Shown: piece by piece, positions 42,760-55,900 of the stretch | How the letters are laid out: each line of letters opens with the position of its first letter | Position numbering within the stretch: position 1 is the first letter of the stretch | Source: Prostheceraeus crozeri | Lineage: Eukaryota > Platyhelminthes > Polycladida > Euryleptidae | Reading direction: 5' to 3' | DNA length: 64,000 nt | NCBI GenBank assembly: GCA_907163375.1 | Contig: CAJQUW010008596.1 | Span: 1 to 64,000, forward strand | Program-made: the position numbers and the translations under genes | The notes under the pieces: generated by a model | The model's input: only the letters and a program-made list of their open reading frames with translations | The model's database searches: none | Told to the model about the DNA's origin: nothing

Positions 42760-45069
42760 ACATGCGTTGTTTTTCTGTGCTAGCGACTTGGTGGAGATTG
42801 TGACTAAATTATCAAGGTATCATACATACATGTATATATACCAGTCAAAAATGAAAGAAGTTAAAGAAGTAAATGTTTCAAAAATTTTGTCAATGAGTAT
42901 ATATATATTTAACATCAACAGCCTCGGCTATTTTTAAATTCAACCTGACATCATGCTGTTCAGGAGAAATGATAAACTTTTAACACCTTTTGTTTAGTGC
43001 ATTGGATGGATTTGTGTTTTTAATTGAAAACATTAAATGATGACTCAATACAATCTTGCTGACGACAACATGTGATTACAGTAATGAGTTTGATGAATAA
43101 TCAATGAATATGACATGTCTTCACACGACAGAAAAGTAGCTGAAGCTAATTTAAAAAGCATCTTCTGAAAGAATGAATTAGCGTCTCGTTTCGACATATA
43201 CTTAATGAAAGAAGAGCGTTCAAGGAAGTTAAAGCTAATACACAATTAGAGCAGACATTTATCAATCAAAAAGTCATGTAAAGAAGTAATTTGAAGGATA
43301 ATGTTGCCCTTGAAATTAAATTTACTGTTTTTAATAAATATGAGCTTTCATACTATTCAGTACTACGATTTACTTTTGGTTGTCCTGTACATTTTCAAAG
43401 CCTCAACACTGTAACAATGATGTCCAGATTTTGAAAGCATCATTGAGTCTCAAGGCAGTGGAGGTTGAAGGGATCATTGATGTTTGAAAGGGCTAGGCAT
43501 GTGAAAGTCTTGATACAATAAAATTTCAGACAACATATACATACACATATGTAGTAGTTATTAATTCAGAAGCCGGTAGCAATGACGATTGTAGTGAATG
43601 ATATGCAGAATTTTCTCACAGTAGCGTCCACTCGTTGCACAGTAACGCTGTAAGAAGTCACTGCCCAGCGATTGCTACCAAATGCTAATTCCTTTATATT
43701 TGACCTGCAAAATTATATTTATATTGACATTTTTTATGAATATTGACGAAATGAGAGCCTTATGAGAGAATTAAAGAACATTTGACGCAAAATCCCTCAT
43801 CAATTTTCAAACATCTCCAAACATGCAACGCAGAACAGCCCTTTAACAGTTTCAATCATCACAACATACAGAGAATATGCAAATTTGAGACTAAAATAGT
43901 CAATGACAATGCAGAAGCGACATCCTACCATCAACTCAAAAGAAGAATCAATCCTTTCTTTTTGTGTGATCAGTTCCCTTTTTTAGACTCATGACGTCTT
44001 TCGGGTGGTTACCATTGTAAGCGGTTCATATAGCTTATTTTTCGCTTATTCTTTATCATTTAAGCTGCTTATGTATCTGTGAATTTTATATCTCTTGAAA
44101 TTTAAGCTATCAAGGTTGCTGTCGGCTGCGGTGTGAGCCGCCTTTGCAATGCCATGATCCTTACATGTATTGCCAAATCTGCCATAGACTTTCTCGAATT
44201 TTTTGAAAATCATCTTTACGAACTAAGATTTTGTACGCCTTGCTCCCCTGAAGCTGGCTGTGACAACCGAAATATTGGGTGAATAAGAAAAAGAATATAA
44301 TAGTTAATAACATGGCTTTGGCTCTCATTTCATCAATAGTTGTAATCAATTATGCTGCTAAAACGGAGTTTCATTCTACTTCATACATTTTTTTGCTTCT
44401 CCTTATGTTATGCAATTTTTAGATATGATTCCTATGGCTTTGATACTGAAAATCAATGAGGTGATAGGTGAAAATCAAATAGGTGAAAGATCAATATGTT
44501 TCTACGGCATCAATTTCCGGAATAAGGTTCCCATCAACATCGGAGAGTGGAGTGCTCGCTCAAAGAGGGTCATCAACTCTCTGAGAACTTACTCGTACCT
44601 TCAGAAACAAAGTGGCATTACAGTATCGTGTGTGTGATGAATATCAACCCTGACTTTCTTTATTTCTTTTATTTGATGTCTTTCCAATTTATACTTGTAA
44701 TTAATTTTCTGTATTTTGATTTGTCATATGCATACAACATGTAGTGAATACAATAAATTTATTGATTGATTGGTTCTACTTTTGATATTATCTCAAAAAT
44801 TGATTTGTGATGTTTAAATAAAGCACTCACCTGGTTCGCAATAATATCACCACTAGTGTGTTTCCTTTACGCATTTGCTACATGCACTTGTATCTTAGCA
44901 TCTTCATTTTATTTATTGTCTATGAATGAGCTGTCAAGCTAATGTGAAATTTTCATGACTTCATTTTTTATCAGAATCGCTGCAGAAGCCCTTATGTCAC
45001 ATCTATGCATGCATTATTCTGATGGATACATTTCGATCTGATAGCAAATTTTAGCTGATGCTATTTTTC
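42760..45069. other. Gene-free region
   Basis: Background DNA. A GAATACAATAAATTTATTGATTGATTGG segment near 44749 resembles the 3' tail of a retroelement but no coding remains precede it. ORFs at 43782 and 44410 are short and without known domains. Confidence 0.4.
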
Positions 45070-48000
45070 ACTATTCGCACAACTTCCGCTGTCGGCTCAG
45101 CGAACGGACGTATCCTGCGTTCCTCGTTCAGCTTTCTCGCACATTTGGTGTTTTCACAGATTTTTTTTGATTATTCTCATCCTTTTACTCCAAATTTGGA
45201 TCCCATCGATTTGTAATTATCTCATGAACATCACTAGCTATATAGTTCTCGTGCGCATCGTGTATTATCCTCGTTATCTTCGATTTAGTGTTTTTTACGG
45301 TGAGTCATCACATTCTCCATGTTGACAATTCTCTCCCTGTCACTCCTGATCTCCTTCACATCGACGATTATGTCATCTCCACATCGATATAGTGCCTCTG
45401 ACCTGCTGCGCCTACGTAACAATTTCCCCATCAGCAGACGGCTGCGTCGGTCACTATGGTATTACAAGCTCCTACGTCCCAACTGCTACAATCCTCCTTC
45501 CTCCTGGTCAATTTCCCATTCACGTGAATCTTTTCTGCCCTCTGCATCTTCAGCTCCAGTGGCTCCTCCGATTTCCCCTACATTCGGTCCTACCAACAAA
45601 TTACGCAAGCCGAAAAGTACTTTTATCCGCGCGCCATCCTTCCTTTTGTTCAACGCACGGTCTCTCTTCCGCAAAATTGATGAGCTGAAGTTGAGAGCGG
45701 CTTCCTTCCAAAGTGACTTCATCTGCATTACCGAGACTTGGTTGGATGAATCTACTGCCAATGATTCTGTATCTATCCCTGGCTATCATGTACTGGGACT
45801 TGACCGAGATTGTAATGGTGGTGGTGTGGCCTTGTTTTACAAGACACATCTTCAAGTGTCCGCGGTTAGTAATTATTATCCACACACCAAATCTAACGTT
45901 TTACGCTGTAAAATTGACAATTTCGATATGCTTCTTGTTTTAGTGTATCATCCTTACTGGGGAAATGTTAGTGCACACTCTGTTGTCATTGACCATATTC
46001 AATGCCTGATTGACAGTACTCCCTCAAGTCACATTTTGATTGTAGGTGATGTTAATGATCTTCACTTAGTATTGAATGATTTTTATGATTACAACGATCT
46101 GACTCAAATTGTCAAACAGCCCACAAGGGGTCGAAATATTTTAGATGTTGTTATCACTAATCAAGTGAATAAGTTCGAAGTGCCGGTTTGTATCTCTCCT
46201 TTAGGTCGTTCAGACCATAATGGTATTTTTGTTCGTGGCTCTGTTAAGTCCCAGAATTCCTCTGCTACTTACACTAAGAAAGTTCGCTCCTGTACTTCTT
46301 CATCCTTTGCGACCTGTTATTCCTTTCTAGGTTCTGTTAATTGGGATGACTTTTTGAATGTTCCTGACATTGATCTGATGGTTCATCTTTTTCAAGATCT
46401 TGTGTTATTCTGTTATAATCTGTTTTTCCCTGAAAAGATTGTTCGGATGCGATCTTGTGATCCACCCTGGCTTTCTCCTTCCTTGAAAGTCTTATCTGAT
46501 GCCCGTGACAAAGCCCTTTCCCGAGGCAATTTTCGGAAATATCTTGTTCTTAGAGAGAAATTTAATGTTGAAATATATAAGGCCAAAATGCAACATTTTT
46601 CTCGTTTGAAGTCGAACTCCCCCAGAGAAGTTTGGAAAGCTGTCAATAGTCAATTGAAAAGTTCTCCCGGTCCTCGCGTTGACTCTTTTTCTGCCTCTAA
46701 GTTGAATGACAAATTCGCTGAACATTTCTCTCCTCCTGACATTCATCTGTTCAATAACTGTGCTACTCGTTCTTATGATTTTTCCTCTGTTTCTGAATTT
46801 ACCGTCTTTAGCATGATTAAGAAATGCAAAGCGAATTCCACAGGACCTGATGGTCTCCCAGGTCACTTCTTTCGTCTTTTTGCCGAAGTTCTTGCAAAGC
46901 CTCTCTTCATTATTTACAACCGTTCTCTTGAGACTGCTATTTTTCCACAACAATGGAAATTTGCCAATATCACCCCCATTCCCAAAGGTAACGATGATTT
47001 TCGTCCTATTTCGATTCTTCCATTTGCCAGCAAAATTCTGGAAAGACTGATTCGCGATCGGGTTCTTCTTCCTTCCATATCCTTCCCCTTGAATTCCAAG
47101 CAATTTGGTTTCATTCCAAACTCCTTTGGTGGTTGTACTAACGCCATTCTTTCAGTTAGACTTCACCTTCTGCAACACTTATCCAAAGATCCCTTTAACT
47201 GTGCTAAACTTCTTGCTGTCGACTACAAGAAAGCCTTTGATTCCATTAGTCACCTCACCTTGTCGGAAACCTTGAAAGATCAGCTTCATTGTAATCCTCA
47301 TTCTGTCAATTTTGTTCAAAGCTTCCTCTCCAGCCGGTATCAAAGAGTTGTCTGTGATGGTGCTTTTACTAAGTGGACGAGTGTCAGTAGTGGTGTCCCT
47401 CAAGGATCCGTTCTCGGCCCTATTCTGTTTATTCTTCTAATCAATGATCTTCCTTCCTATGACGATACGAAGCTGATAGCGTATGCAGATGATATCACTC
47501 TTGTTCATTTCCTCAACAAGAACTCTTCGAGTAACTTCCAATCTGTAGTCAACTCTTTTTCTGATTGGTCTGCGCGTAAAAAGCTTGTCATCAATGTTGA
47601 AAAGACCAAAGTGATTTCTGTTCACCGCTCTGGTACTCTGACTGACTCTCCTATCACCATTAATGGGAACACTATTGAAGAAGTCAGAGCTGTTAAGATT
47701 CTTGGAGTCTATTTTTCTGATGACCTTAAATGGAATGTCCAGTTTTGCGATCTTTATAAAAAAGTATGTAGGAGTCTGTCATACGTCAAACGTCTTAAGG
47801 CTAACTGTAATGCCAATAATGTTATCTGGCAAGCCTACAACGGTTTTGTTTTATGTCATCTAAATTTTTGTTGACCATTTATGTGTGACATTTCTGTTAA
47901 GTATTTCTCCAAATTTGAAAGAATTGATCGCCCTGCCGCTAAATGGGCAAATGTTGATAATGTTGAACCTCTAAAGAATAGACTTGACAAGGTATGTGTT

Positions 48001-48252
48001 AAATTGATCAAGAAAATATCTAAGAACGTTGTTGCTCATCCTCTCAGTGAATTTTTTGAAATCCGTTCATCGCTCAATACAAGACAATCCAGAACCCTTC
48101 TTCCTCTACGTCGAAAATCGAAAATGTACAGCCAATCATTTGTGAGATTTTCTAATTTTTCATGAATTCGCCATTTGTCGAGTGCCTCTGTCAAATACCG
48201 CTCTTTGTATTTGAAATAAAGATTTATTATTATTATTATTATTATTATTTTG
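45070..48252 (+). mobile_element. CR1-like non-LTR retrotransposon, near-intact copy
   Basis: It has a 5' leader of roughly 250 bp (GC-richer start near 45080), one long ORF with endonuclease and RT, a short 3' region with AATAAA (48214) and a (TTA)n tail (about 48220-48250). Clear target duplications were not found. The exact 5' end is estimated. Related 3' fragments lie at 52640-52997 (minus). Confidence 0.8.
45319..48165 (+). pseudogene. EN-RT protein of the CR1-like element, single internal stop
   Basis: The frame starts at ATG 45319 (M-L-T-I-L-S); a second ATG at codon 18 is also possible. The apurinic-type endonuclease shows L-F-N-A-R-S-L (N about 112), T-E-T-W-L-D (E about 138), G-G-G-V-A-L-F-Y-K, G-D-V-N-D (the usual form is G-D-F-N) and S-D-H-N (about 297). 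RT follows from about residue 500: V-D-Y-K-K-A-F-D-S-I, S-G-V-P-Q-G-S-V-L-G-P and A-Y-A-D-D (about 721). A TGA at 47872-47874 interrupts codon 852, where related tails suggest Trp, and the same frame continues to the real stop at 48163-48165 with K-W-A-N and H-P-L-S-E-F-F. One nonsense change over about 949 codons marks a young copy. Confidence 0.88.
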
Positions 48253-48329
48253 TACATACTTTAAAGAAAGTATGAGGTTGAAATACATATATCTAAATTA
48301 TCTGGTGTCAATTTACATCGCTATTTTCA

Positions 48330-49108
48330 TAGAGTAAGTATAAGGTAGAGTGTCAACTAAAAAAAAAAGTGTCTGCATACAGTGAATATTTTTATATGAA
48401 AAGATTCAGTTTTTTACGGAGATTACGTTCCTGTGGTCCAAAAAAATTATTTGAGAAGTTTTTAAAAAGCAGAATATTAAAAGTAATGAATATTCTCTAA
48501 CAAGCATCTGAATTAAGCGGAAATTAAGCTGATGATCTAAGAAATTTCATGAACTTGCCATGCAAGTCCCTGCAAGTCTTTAAGGAAAAGTTGAGATCTC
48601 ACTGTGCTGTGCTTCTTAGCTGAGATGGTCATGTTTTTAATTCAATTTTCAGCGGCATGATTTTATGATTCAAAAGGAGTCATTTCTTGAATCTGAATAG
48701 TAATGTGGACCCATTAACATTTTTTAAAGTTAATTAAGATTAGCTCCCTTGATTATGATGTTTTCCTCTTTCAGTGGCAGTTTGTGATGTGATCACGCTT
48801 GAAAAAATAATCTTATTATAATAAAGCTGAGCTTTAAGTGATGGTAACCCATCGCATTGCTAATTTAACAGACTATATTGACTCTCCAAATTGACGTGAT
48901 GTGGAGGATTTGTGGAATGCTATTCCTTATTCTGTATTGGTATCATTATCATTCAAATTCGTTTACATTTCTCCAAACGTGTAAAAACTACACATCTCAC
49001 ATATGGTAACGGGTCTCGACTCATGTTCATTGAATGAAATCGAAACTGTATACACATTGGAGATTTAATAAATGCTGAGTTGTCATTCTACCTAATATAC
49101 ACTCTATA
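48330..49108. mobile_element. MULE-like non-autonomous element, copy 2 (about 780 bp)
   Basis: Homologous to 34251-35085 along its length (shared GAGATTACGTTCC(C/T)GTGGTCC, AAGCATC, and both ends). The ends are TAGAGTAAGTATAAGG and the inverse of TAGAGTGTATATTAGG. The flanking 10-bp GCTATTTTCA (48320-48329 and 49109-49118) is a perfect duplication. There is no ORF. Sequence differences and small deletions relative to copy 1 are moderate, so both are non-autonomous members of one family. Confidence 0.78.
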
Positions 49109-49118
49109 GCTATTTTCA

Positions 49119-51267
49119 TCGGAGCAGGACAGAGTGTGCGATATGCGTCGGCCTCCTAGAGGTCGACGCTTTCTGTTACTTACTACTACTACAACAACTG
49201 TCCTCGTCACCACAGTAGAAGCCTGTGTAAAGCGAAATAGCCGCTGCTCTATAAATCAAAGTGACAATCACAAGAGCTGCTTTTCACACATAAAATAGAG
49301 TGAGCGATGCGCACTTCTAAGTGCTTTACATCAGTGTCTACTTTATATATAAACAATGCATTGGGAAAGCAATCACAACTATGGGCGTGTGTTTCAGCGA
49401 GAATACTATTTGCATAAGCATTAAAAATATATGTAAGCATCTGGCCTATTGACTGCAAGTGTGCTATGATAATGTGGCTTTATGAGATTATTCACAGTTA
49501 GGCAATCTGTGTGTTGCTTCTTGTTGTGGAAAATTTCGAGAAATTCATGTAATTTTCGTAGTAAAGTGAATCGTAGCTTAAACGGTAAACATGAGTCATT
49601 TTTATTTTTTTGTGACAGCTATTTAGTATCGCAAAAATATCGGAACAATCTATGTCTGCAATCGGATCACAGTGGTCCTGTTGTTATCCGTTAATTCAGT
49701 TATTGAGAACAATACATATCATTTTCAAATAGAATATTTATACTGCATCGTCAACTTCGACTCCTCAACTTTCTTTTCAATTAAAAGTGGTAACTGTCAA
49801 ATGCTTGCTCCATCAACATATCGCTTCAATGAAGCAAAGACGCCGACCTGCTTAAATGAGTAATTTAAGAGTAGAATTTTGATTCGGTTCGTATGGATTT
49901 GTCATGTATCTGTTACGCAGTGAGATTACTAAGAGATATTTACTGATGGCATGCAAAAAGATGTACTGTTCTGTCGTCGAAAAGTACATTGAGCTAGTGG
50001 TTTAATCTTCATAATTAATGATAGTGTCCATGTTGAGCATGAATATTCACAGAATTAATCACATAGACAGATGCAATGGCGTTCAAGTGATATTGTCAAG
50101 GAAGAAATGCAAATGAATGCAACACAACCCATAATCGTTCTGAAGGTTATTGGAGATGATCAGTAAAAGTTTTTGAAAAAAACTGAGGGATATACTGCAC
50201 TTCGTTATAATTACGCGAATATCTGTACTTTTATTCCTCTGCATCAACAGGTTCGGTGGCTGACTTAGAAATTTGTATCTGTATTTTTCATTACATTGTT
50301 TCTATATTTCTGATTGTGTAAATGACACTATGCAGCGTATGTACAAGTCAGTCATTTAAAAATGGTGCGTGTCCATCTTTTCTTTGATTTTTATCTATGA
50401 CACATCAACCGAATGAGGCAAAATCAAAATCATAGGAGCCAATTCCTAGATACGAGGCGATTTTCAGTGCTTTTCACCATTGCCACAATGCAAGTGAATG
50501 ACAATGTTTGCTTCCCTAGAATTCTGACAATGCAGAAAATCGATCATGCTATCAAGAAGAATGGCACTTAACAAAAGCAACCCCCCTTTAGCAGCTCAAT
50601 CGAAAATCTCATCTCTCGAACTTTTTGATCACTAATCGTCCGCATCGCTTGCTATCACTTCAAGACGCATGTCAAATACATGTAATCTAATTACCAGATC
50701 CATAGAAATCTGCCCTTTTATAAAAATAAAGACTAGAACGGACATAAGCATTGAAAACAACGACACTACTTCATAGGCTGTATGGGTGCTACAAAGCACT
50801 CTTTTATGGAGTATATTAGTATTACTCATAACGGAAACTGCACATTCGTCTTGGCTGAAACTGATATTTATTTCAATAAACATATAATATGGACAATATA
50901 CCTGTATTTCGTAGATATTCCTCAACAGAAAATGAAGGAGTAAGTGTTAGAATGAAGGGGAGAGGGCAACAACGAGAGAGAAGAGGACAACTAAGTCAAA
51001 AGGGAAAAATAAAAGTAGTAAAATTGAGAAATAAAATTGAAGGAGAAAAATAATGTGAACTAAAGAAAATATGGCTTGCAGTAGATGATTTTCAGTAATG
51101 AAGATTTCACCAACATCATCAGAAATTGCTGAACTTCTGAATTTCAGGAAAAGAATAATTTCAGGGTAGAGAGCGAGACACAAAGCGAGATTTAGCAGGT
51201 AAAAATACCGTTAGAAAAGGAAATCCATCGAAAGCAGCAACCGCTCACTGCTTAGGCTCTATGTTCT
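49119..51267. other. Gene-free region
   Basis: Background DNA with short ORFs only. A GTCGGCCTCCTAGAGGTCGAC palindrome at about 49149 is the only structure noticed. Confidence 0.4.
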
Positions 51268-51373
51268 TTATGATTATGCTGTAAGCCTTGCTGCTAATTG
51301 TTGAATAAAATATTTGATGAACATCAAATGTTTTATTCAACAATTAGCAGCAAGGCTTACAACATAATCATAA
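51268..51373. repeat. Near-perfect 106-bp palindrome
   Basis: Arms of 52 bp (51268-51319 and 51322-51373) are complementary with two mismatches and a 2-nt loop (AA). The inner end GATGaaCATC is exact. As RNA from one strand each mismatch is or is close to a G-U pair. There are no tandem copies. It could be a fold-back element, a recent inversion duplication or a hairpin-RNA locus. Confidence 0.9.
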
Positions 51374-51394
51374 TCAACTTAAAACTCCATCAAA

Positions 51395-51890
51395 ATGCTG
51401 CTTAAGGAAATTTACGGTCTATGTGCTGTTCTGAATAACACATTTTCATCCGCCGTAAAGTTACTATGTGGAATGAGCGATTGTGTTATAAACGGTCTAC
51501 AACGGTCTAGAAAAGACCGGAATGAGAAAGCGGACAGGAGAGTACAAAGGAGATTGAGAAAAATGCATGTGGAGGGAAATTTGGAGGAAGGTGATATTGA
51601 TGAACGTCTGACATCTGACATGTGATCTAACTGGAACTCTGGATCATGACGGTAGAAAATCAGTCAATGACTATAGATCAAACGTGCCATTTAAGAAGTA
51701 GATGTTACGTCATTAGGGTGTCAAATGAAAAGATGCCGTACTCACGTGTATCCACCGCTGACAAAAAGCGCCCCATAGCTGCATATCAGAATGTTGATGA
51801 TTATCAGGAACTAGCGCGAGCTATAGGTATCCTCGATTCCGGAGCAGTGACAAGGCCGGGTGGAGGTTCAGGGGAAAGAAAATGACTGAA
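51395..51890 (+). other. Coding-like sequence of unknown origin
   Basis: Two neighbouring plus-strand frames (51395-51625 and 51646-51885) have charged, non-repetitive composition (for example a K-D-R-N-E-K-A-D-R-R-V-Q-R-R-L-R-K helix). They begin 22 bases after the palindrome. No family is recognised and a stop separates them. They may be fragments of a gene carried by a mobile element; chance ORFs cannot be excluded. Confidence 0.25.
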
Positions 51891-52639
51891 CAAATGATTA
51901 GTGCAGCATGTTCGATTGTTGAGGAGTACGATGCTCTGACTGCCCTCCAAATCAATATGGAACTGCGTCACCGACTACAGTAACCCCAAGTGACAATAAC
52001 AACCCTATGCAGTGCTTTGATTTTGGCAGAGTCGATTCCTTTGTGTCTGACAATGTCAACCATTTTAAGCAAATAAATAAGTATTATTTGGAAATTGACA
52101 GCGCTTTTACGCGGTGCGTTGAAATAAATATTTTTGCAAGATATATTATAAAGATATTTTTTATAATTTTTATATATTATAAAGACATATTGAATTCAGT
52201 TAAATTGAGACATCTTGAAGAAGAAATGCATTTCACATTTGACCTCTCTCATATGATTGATACAAATTTCCTCTGAATAGTCATTAGTGAGGAAGGATAA
52301 TAACGTGCAAGTTCAACATACACTATGTCACAATCAATTTCGACGTAAAACTGTCGAATCTTAAAATGTGAAACAGTTGTATTTGTTTTGGAATAGTCTA
52401 ATTTGCTTTGCGTTCTATACACATTTGATATATCAGTGACGCATTTGCACTTGTTATGTCGCATTTGGATTAACAAGTGTTCACATTAGTCAAGATGTCG
52501 CATTTGCTTTTGCAATGTCACACTTGGATTTATAAGTGCTCACATTTAGGTCTCAAATTCTAATAAAAGGTGACGCACATTCCTGGGATGCAAATTCTGA
52601 TGAAAAATTTACTTGGCATGTATAGAATAGAACAGAATA

Positions 52640-52997
52640 GAATTATATTTCTCATACAAAAGCGGTATGAATAGGAGGATACTGCACTTGATCACAATAT
52701 TGTTGAAAAAAAGATGCTAGGAAAAAGCAGAATATTTTACAAAGGATTTGTTGAAGAGGGCAGATTTTCTCGGTAAAGGTAATATAACAATATTCGCGTT
52801 CGCCTGATATCGCGTACCGAGTTGCGAACAATAAAAAATTGTGACAATGGATGACAGTCCTTGTTGTCACAAATCCTCTTCACAAGATTCATACAAGACT
52901 TGTCCAAAAGTTCTTTAAGAGGGGTCGGATTTCTCACATTGGCCCAACGACAAACCATTTCGTAAATATGGTATAACGAAACATGTAGATCTAGCAA
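52640..52997 (-). pseudogene. CR1-like retrotransposon 3' fragment
   Basis: The frame 52997-52737 reads C-R-W-A-N-V-R-N-P-T-P-L-K-E-L-L-D-K and H-P-L-S-Q-F-F-I-V-R-N-S, lining up with the C-terminal end of the 45319-48165 protein (K-W-A-N...P-L-K...H-P-L-S-E-F-F). It lacks everything upstream. 5' truncation is normal for this class. It is a diverged relative, not a recent copy. Confidence 0.65.
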
Positions 52998-52999
52998 AT

Positions 53000-55900
53000 A
53001 GCTTCATAGAATGTGGCATAGGCGAGGGTAGAATTATATATATGGATTGCAGATTGATTCCATTAAACCTTCACTAAACTAGAACAGTACACACATGACA
53101 TGATTTATCCAGTCAGCTATAAATTGCAACTGAAACAAACTGATAGGACATAGCAAATATGTTAAGCGTTCTGAATTCGATACCTGACTATGTGGATATT
53201 GTTTTTGTCCTGCTTTTTTTGGATATTTACATTTAGTTTATTGTTGCTATGGTACGGTCGAGTCATCGAGTCGCTAGTCTTTCTTGCTGCCAATCAATTG
53301 AAATCAACCTCATACATATCATGCATATTTGACCAACTCAGCATGCAATATAGATAAGGCTAAACCATCTGATCATTTGCCATGGAATGTCTGCTACTGA
53401 GCTTGATGGTGACCTACAGGTAATGATCAAGTGGTTATGGGAATGGGAGGGCACTGTTATCGGGGAGGCCATGATAAATGGAATATTGTTCTTGACATTT
53501 GGTGGAAATTATTTTGAAGATTTGGCTGGAGAAAATTTAGTCAGGTTTCATTGCAAAAGTTGGGCAAGAGGCCACAATTTCATTATTAATGTTGCTTTGA
53601 ATGTAGTTGGAAAGAGCCAATATTGAAAGATGGTGGTTTTATTTTCTTTATGTTATTTCTTGCAATTAATTTCAGTTAACTATCTTCAGGTAAAAATTAT
53701 ATATTATTAATATTGCTATAGGAATATGTGGATAGGTTCTAAGGCATCTTAAGAGAATGACATCTATTAAGTCAATAAAAGACATCAACACCCTTGATTC
53801 CCCAACCGCAACTTTTGGTAGGTTCTACATATTAGTGTATTTATTGTATATATTATTATTGTATTTATTATATTAGTGTGTTTATATGTAATTAGTGTAT
53901 TTGGCATGCGTTCTGAAGTGACAGCAAGCGACGAGGGTGATTAAAGTCTTCACTCTTCACAAAGTCCGACAGATGAGATTTTCATCTACATACTGTTAAG
54001 GGGGAGGGGGTGCAGCTTTTTGCTGAGTGAAATACCGGTCGCGCTGCAAGGTGTGCCACTCACAGATATAATGCCGTTGCTTATCATGTGATTGATACTA
54101 CTGTGCAAGCGAATTGGTGTTTCAATGCTTCACTTGGTTCTTTAGCCATACTTACATGTAATCACCGCTTATAACTGCGGCAGCAACAGTCCTTGCCGAT
54201 CTACACGTTTACACTCTTTATATTGATGCTCAACCGAGACTGACACAATGAAAATAACTGACTTTAAAGATCTATGATCGCACCGTCGTAAATTAGATCC
54301 GTTACTCTTGCCTCATACAATATTTCTTGCGATTCTATGAAGAGCCAAAAGCTTTTTGTGAATTAAAGAAAGAGAAATTTGTCCCATAATCTTGCAGTCG
54401 TCAATGTTTCCTCATGATGGAGGTTGGTGTGCTTCTTTGCAATTAAAGATTAGTTCCGGCCAAATGACTAAATAACAACTAAATTGCAATCCTGTCATGT
54501 CAGGACCAAAACAAAGGCCCTCAGAAAGTTAAAGGTTTTTAACTAGCGGTTTGGTCATCAGAAGTCGGCCGAAAAATTTTTCGATACAAGTTTGAACATG
54601 TAAAAGTAAGTATATTTGTACATGCTTAAAATTATTCAATTAACTATTGTCTTCAATCGACGAAAACCAAATCTTTCCTTTCTATGGAAAGGGATGGATG
54701 GTATTTACAAAGAACAATTTATGATCATATCATTTTAGTGGCATGAAAAATCAAATATCCAAAAGTCAATACCACAAGCTAAATATCAAGATCTCAACTG
54801 AAACATGCCGTCGCAGTGTGGCCAGTAGTATGTTAAGGAATTATTTGATACATGCTTGAAAAATTCACTTAAAATGTTCATAAATGTATCCAGGTATGGC
54901 TGCACATTGAATGTGGAGTTGTGTCGCTGTTGAGGGATATGAAATAGGCCTGCTGATGATTCTAATTTAGGATGAAATATCAGATATACAGGTCTGCTTC
55001 CTTTTTTCAACTGATGATGCTACTCAGTATATGACAAGAATTCTATTAATGCTACATTATTAACTTACCAGAGCTTCTATTAATCTGAAAAATACTGAAA
55101 CATAGAGAGAGAGAAAATCTGTTGATTCTCTGATCAGATTCGATAAATAAGATAAGTGCTTCTACACCTCGAAAGTTTATCTGATGGCAAATGTGCGAAT
55201 CTTTTCTAGAAGTTTTGTTCGGGCTAAATTCTTGGTGATTGATTTAGTAAATCAGAAAGGCAATATTATATATCTTTTTCTTAATTTTGATTTGGACTTG
55301 CTTTGTGTTCTATTTAATATATGCATATATATCAATGAGAATATGTATACATTTATATCAATAAGAATAGATATATATTTACTGACATATACTGTCATGT
55401 AAAACATTTTCTTATATAATAATGTAACATAATTATATATACAGTATATGCATATACTGTATATATCTCATTCATTTGTCTATTGATTAATGCAGTCATA
55501 CAAAAGTGTTATTAACATAGCCTGTACGCTAATGCGCAACCTGCTCTACAAATAAATTAGGTCACTATTTGGAAAATCAAACACACATGTTTGAGATGTC
55601 TGCAAACGAAGAAAGAGAAGTACGGAATAAAGTGATAGATTAGATAACTGATCATGGAATGAAATCAAGATAAAATGCAATGAAAATAACAATATACACA
55701 TGCAGGCAATGAGATAAAGCTGCTTTAAATGTCAATATGGAATCACCACTGATAGTGAGTGCATCGTTTACGAATATATGTCAGGAATATGCCGGTGCCA
55801 AATTATATTCAGAAAGCTACTTTAAAGGTAATTTAGCTTCAATGTACATTTATTGTAGACTTGCAACTTGCATTTCATTCTGTCGTCTGCATTGAATGCA

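Noticed and set aside
41540..42940. Terminal inverted repeats of the Tc1 element
   Set aside because: Candidate words on both sides (CAAATTTCAAATTTTG and TTTCAAAAATTTTG) are simple A/T sequence and not convincingly inverted.
45319..47874. Viral or retroviral pol gene
   Set aside because: N-terminal endonuclease of AP type, lack of integrase, RNase H and LTRs, and a (TTA)n tail show a non-LTR retrotransposon.
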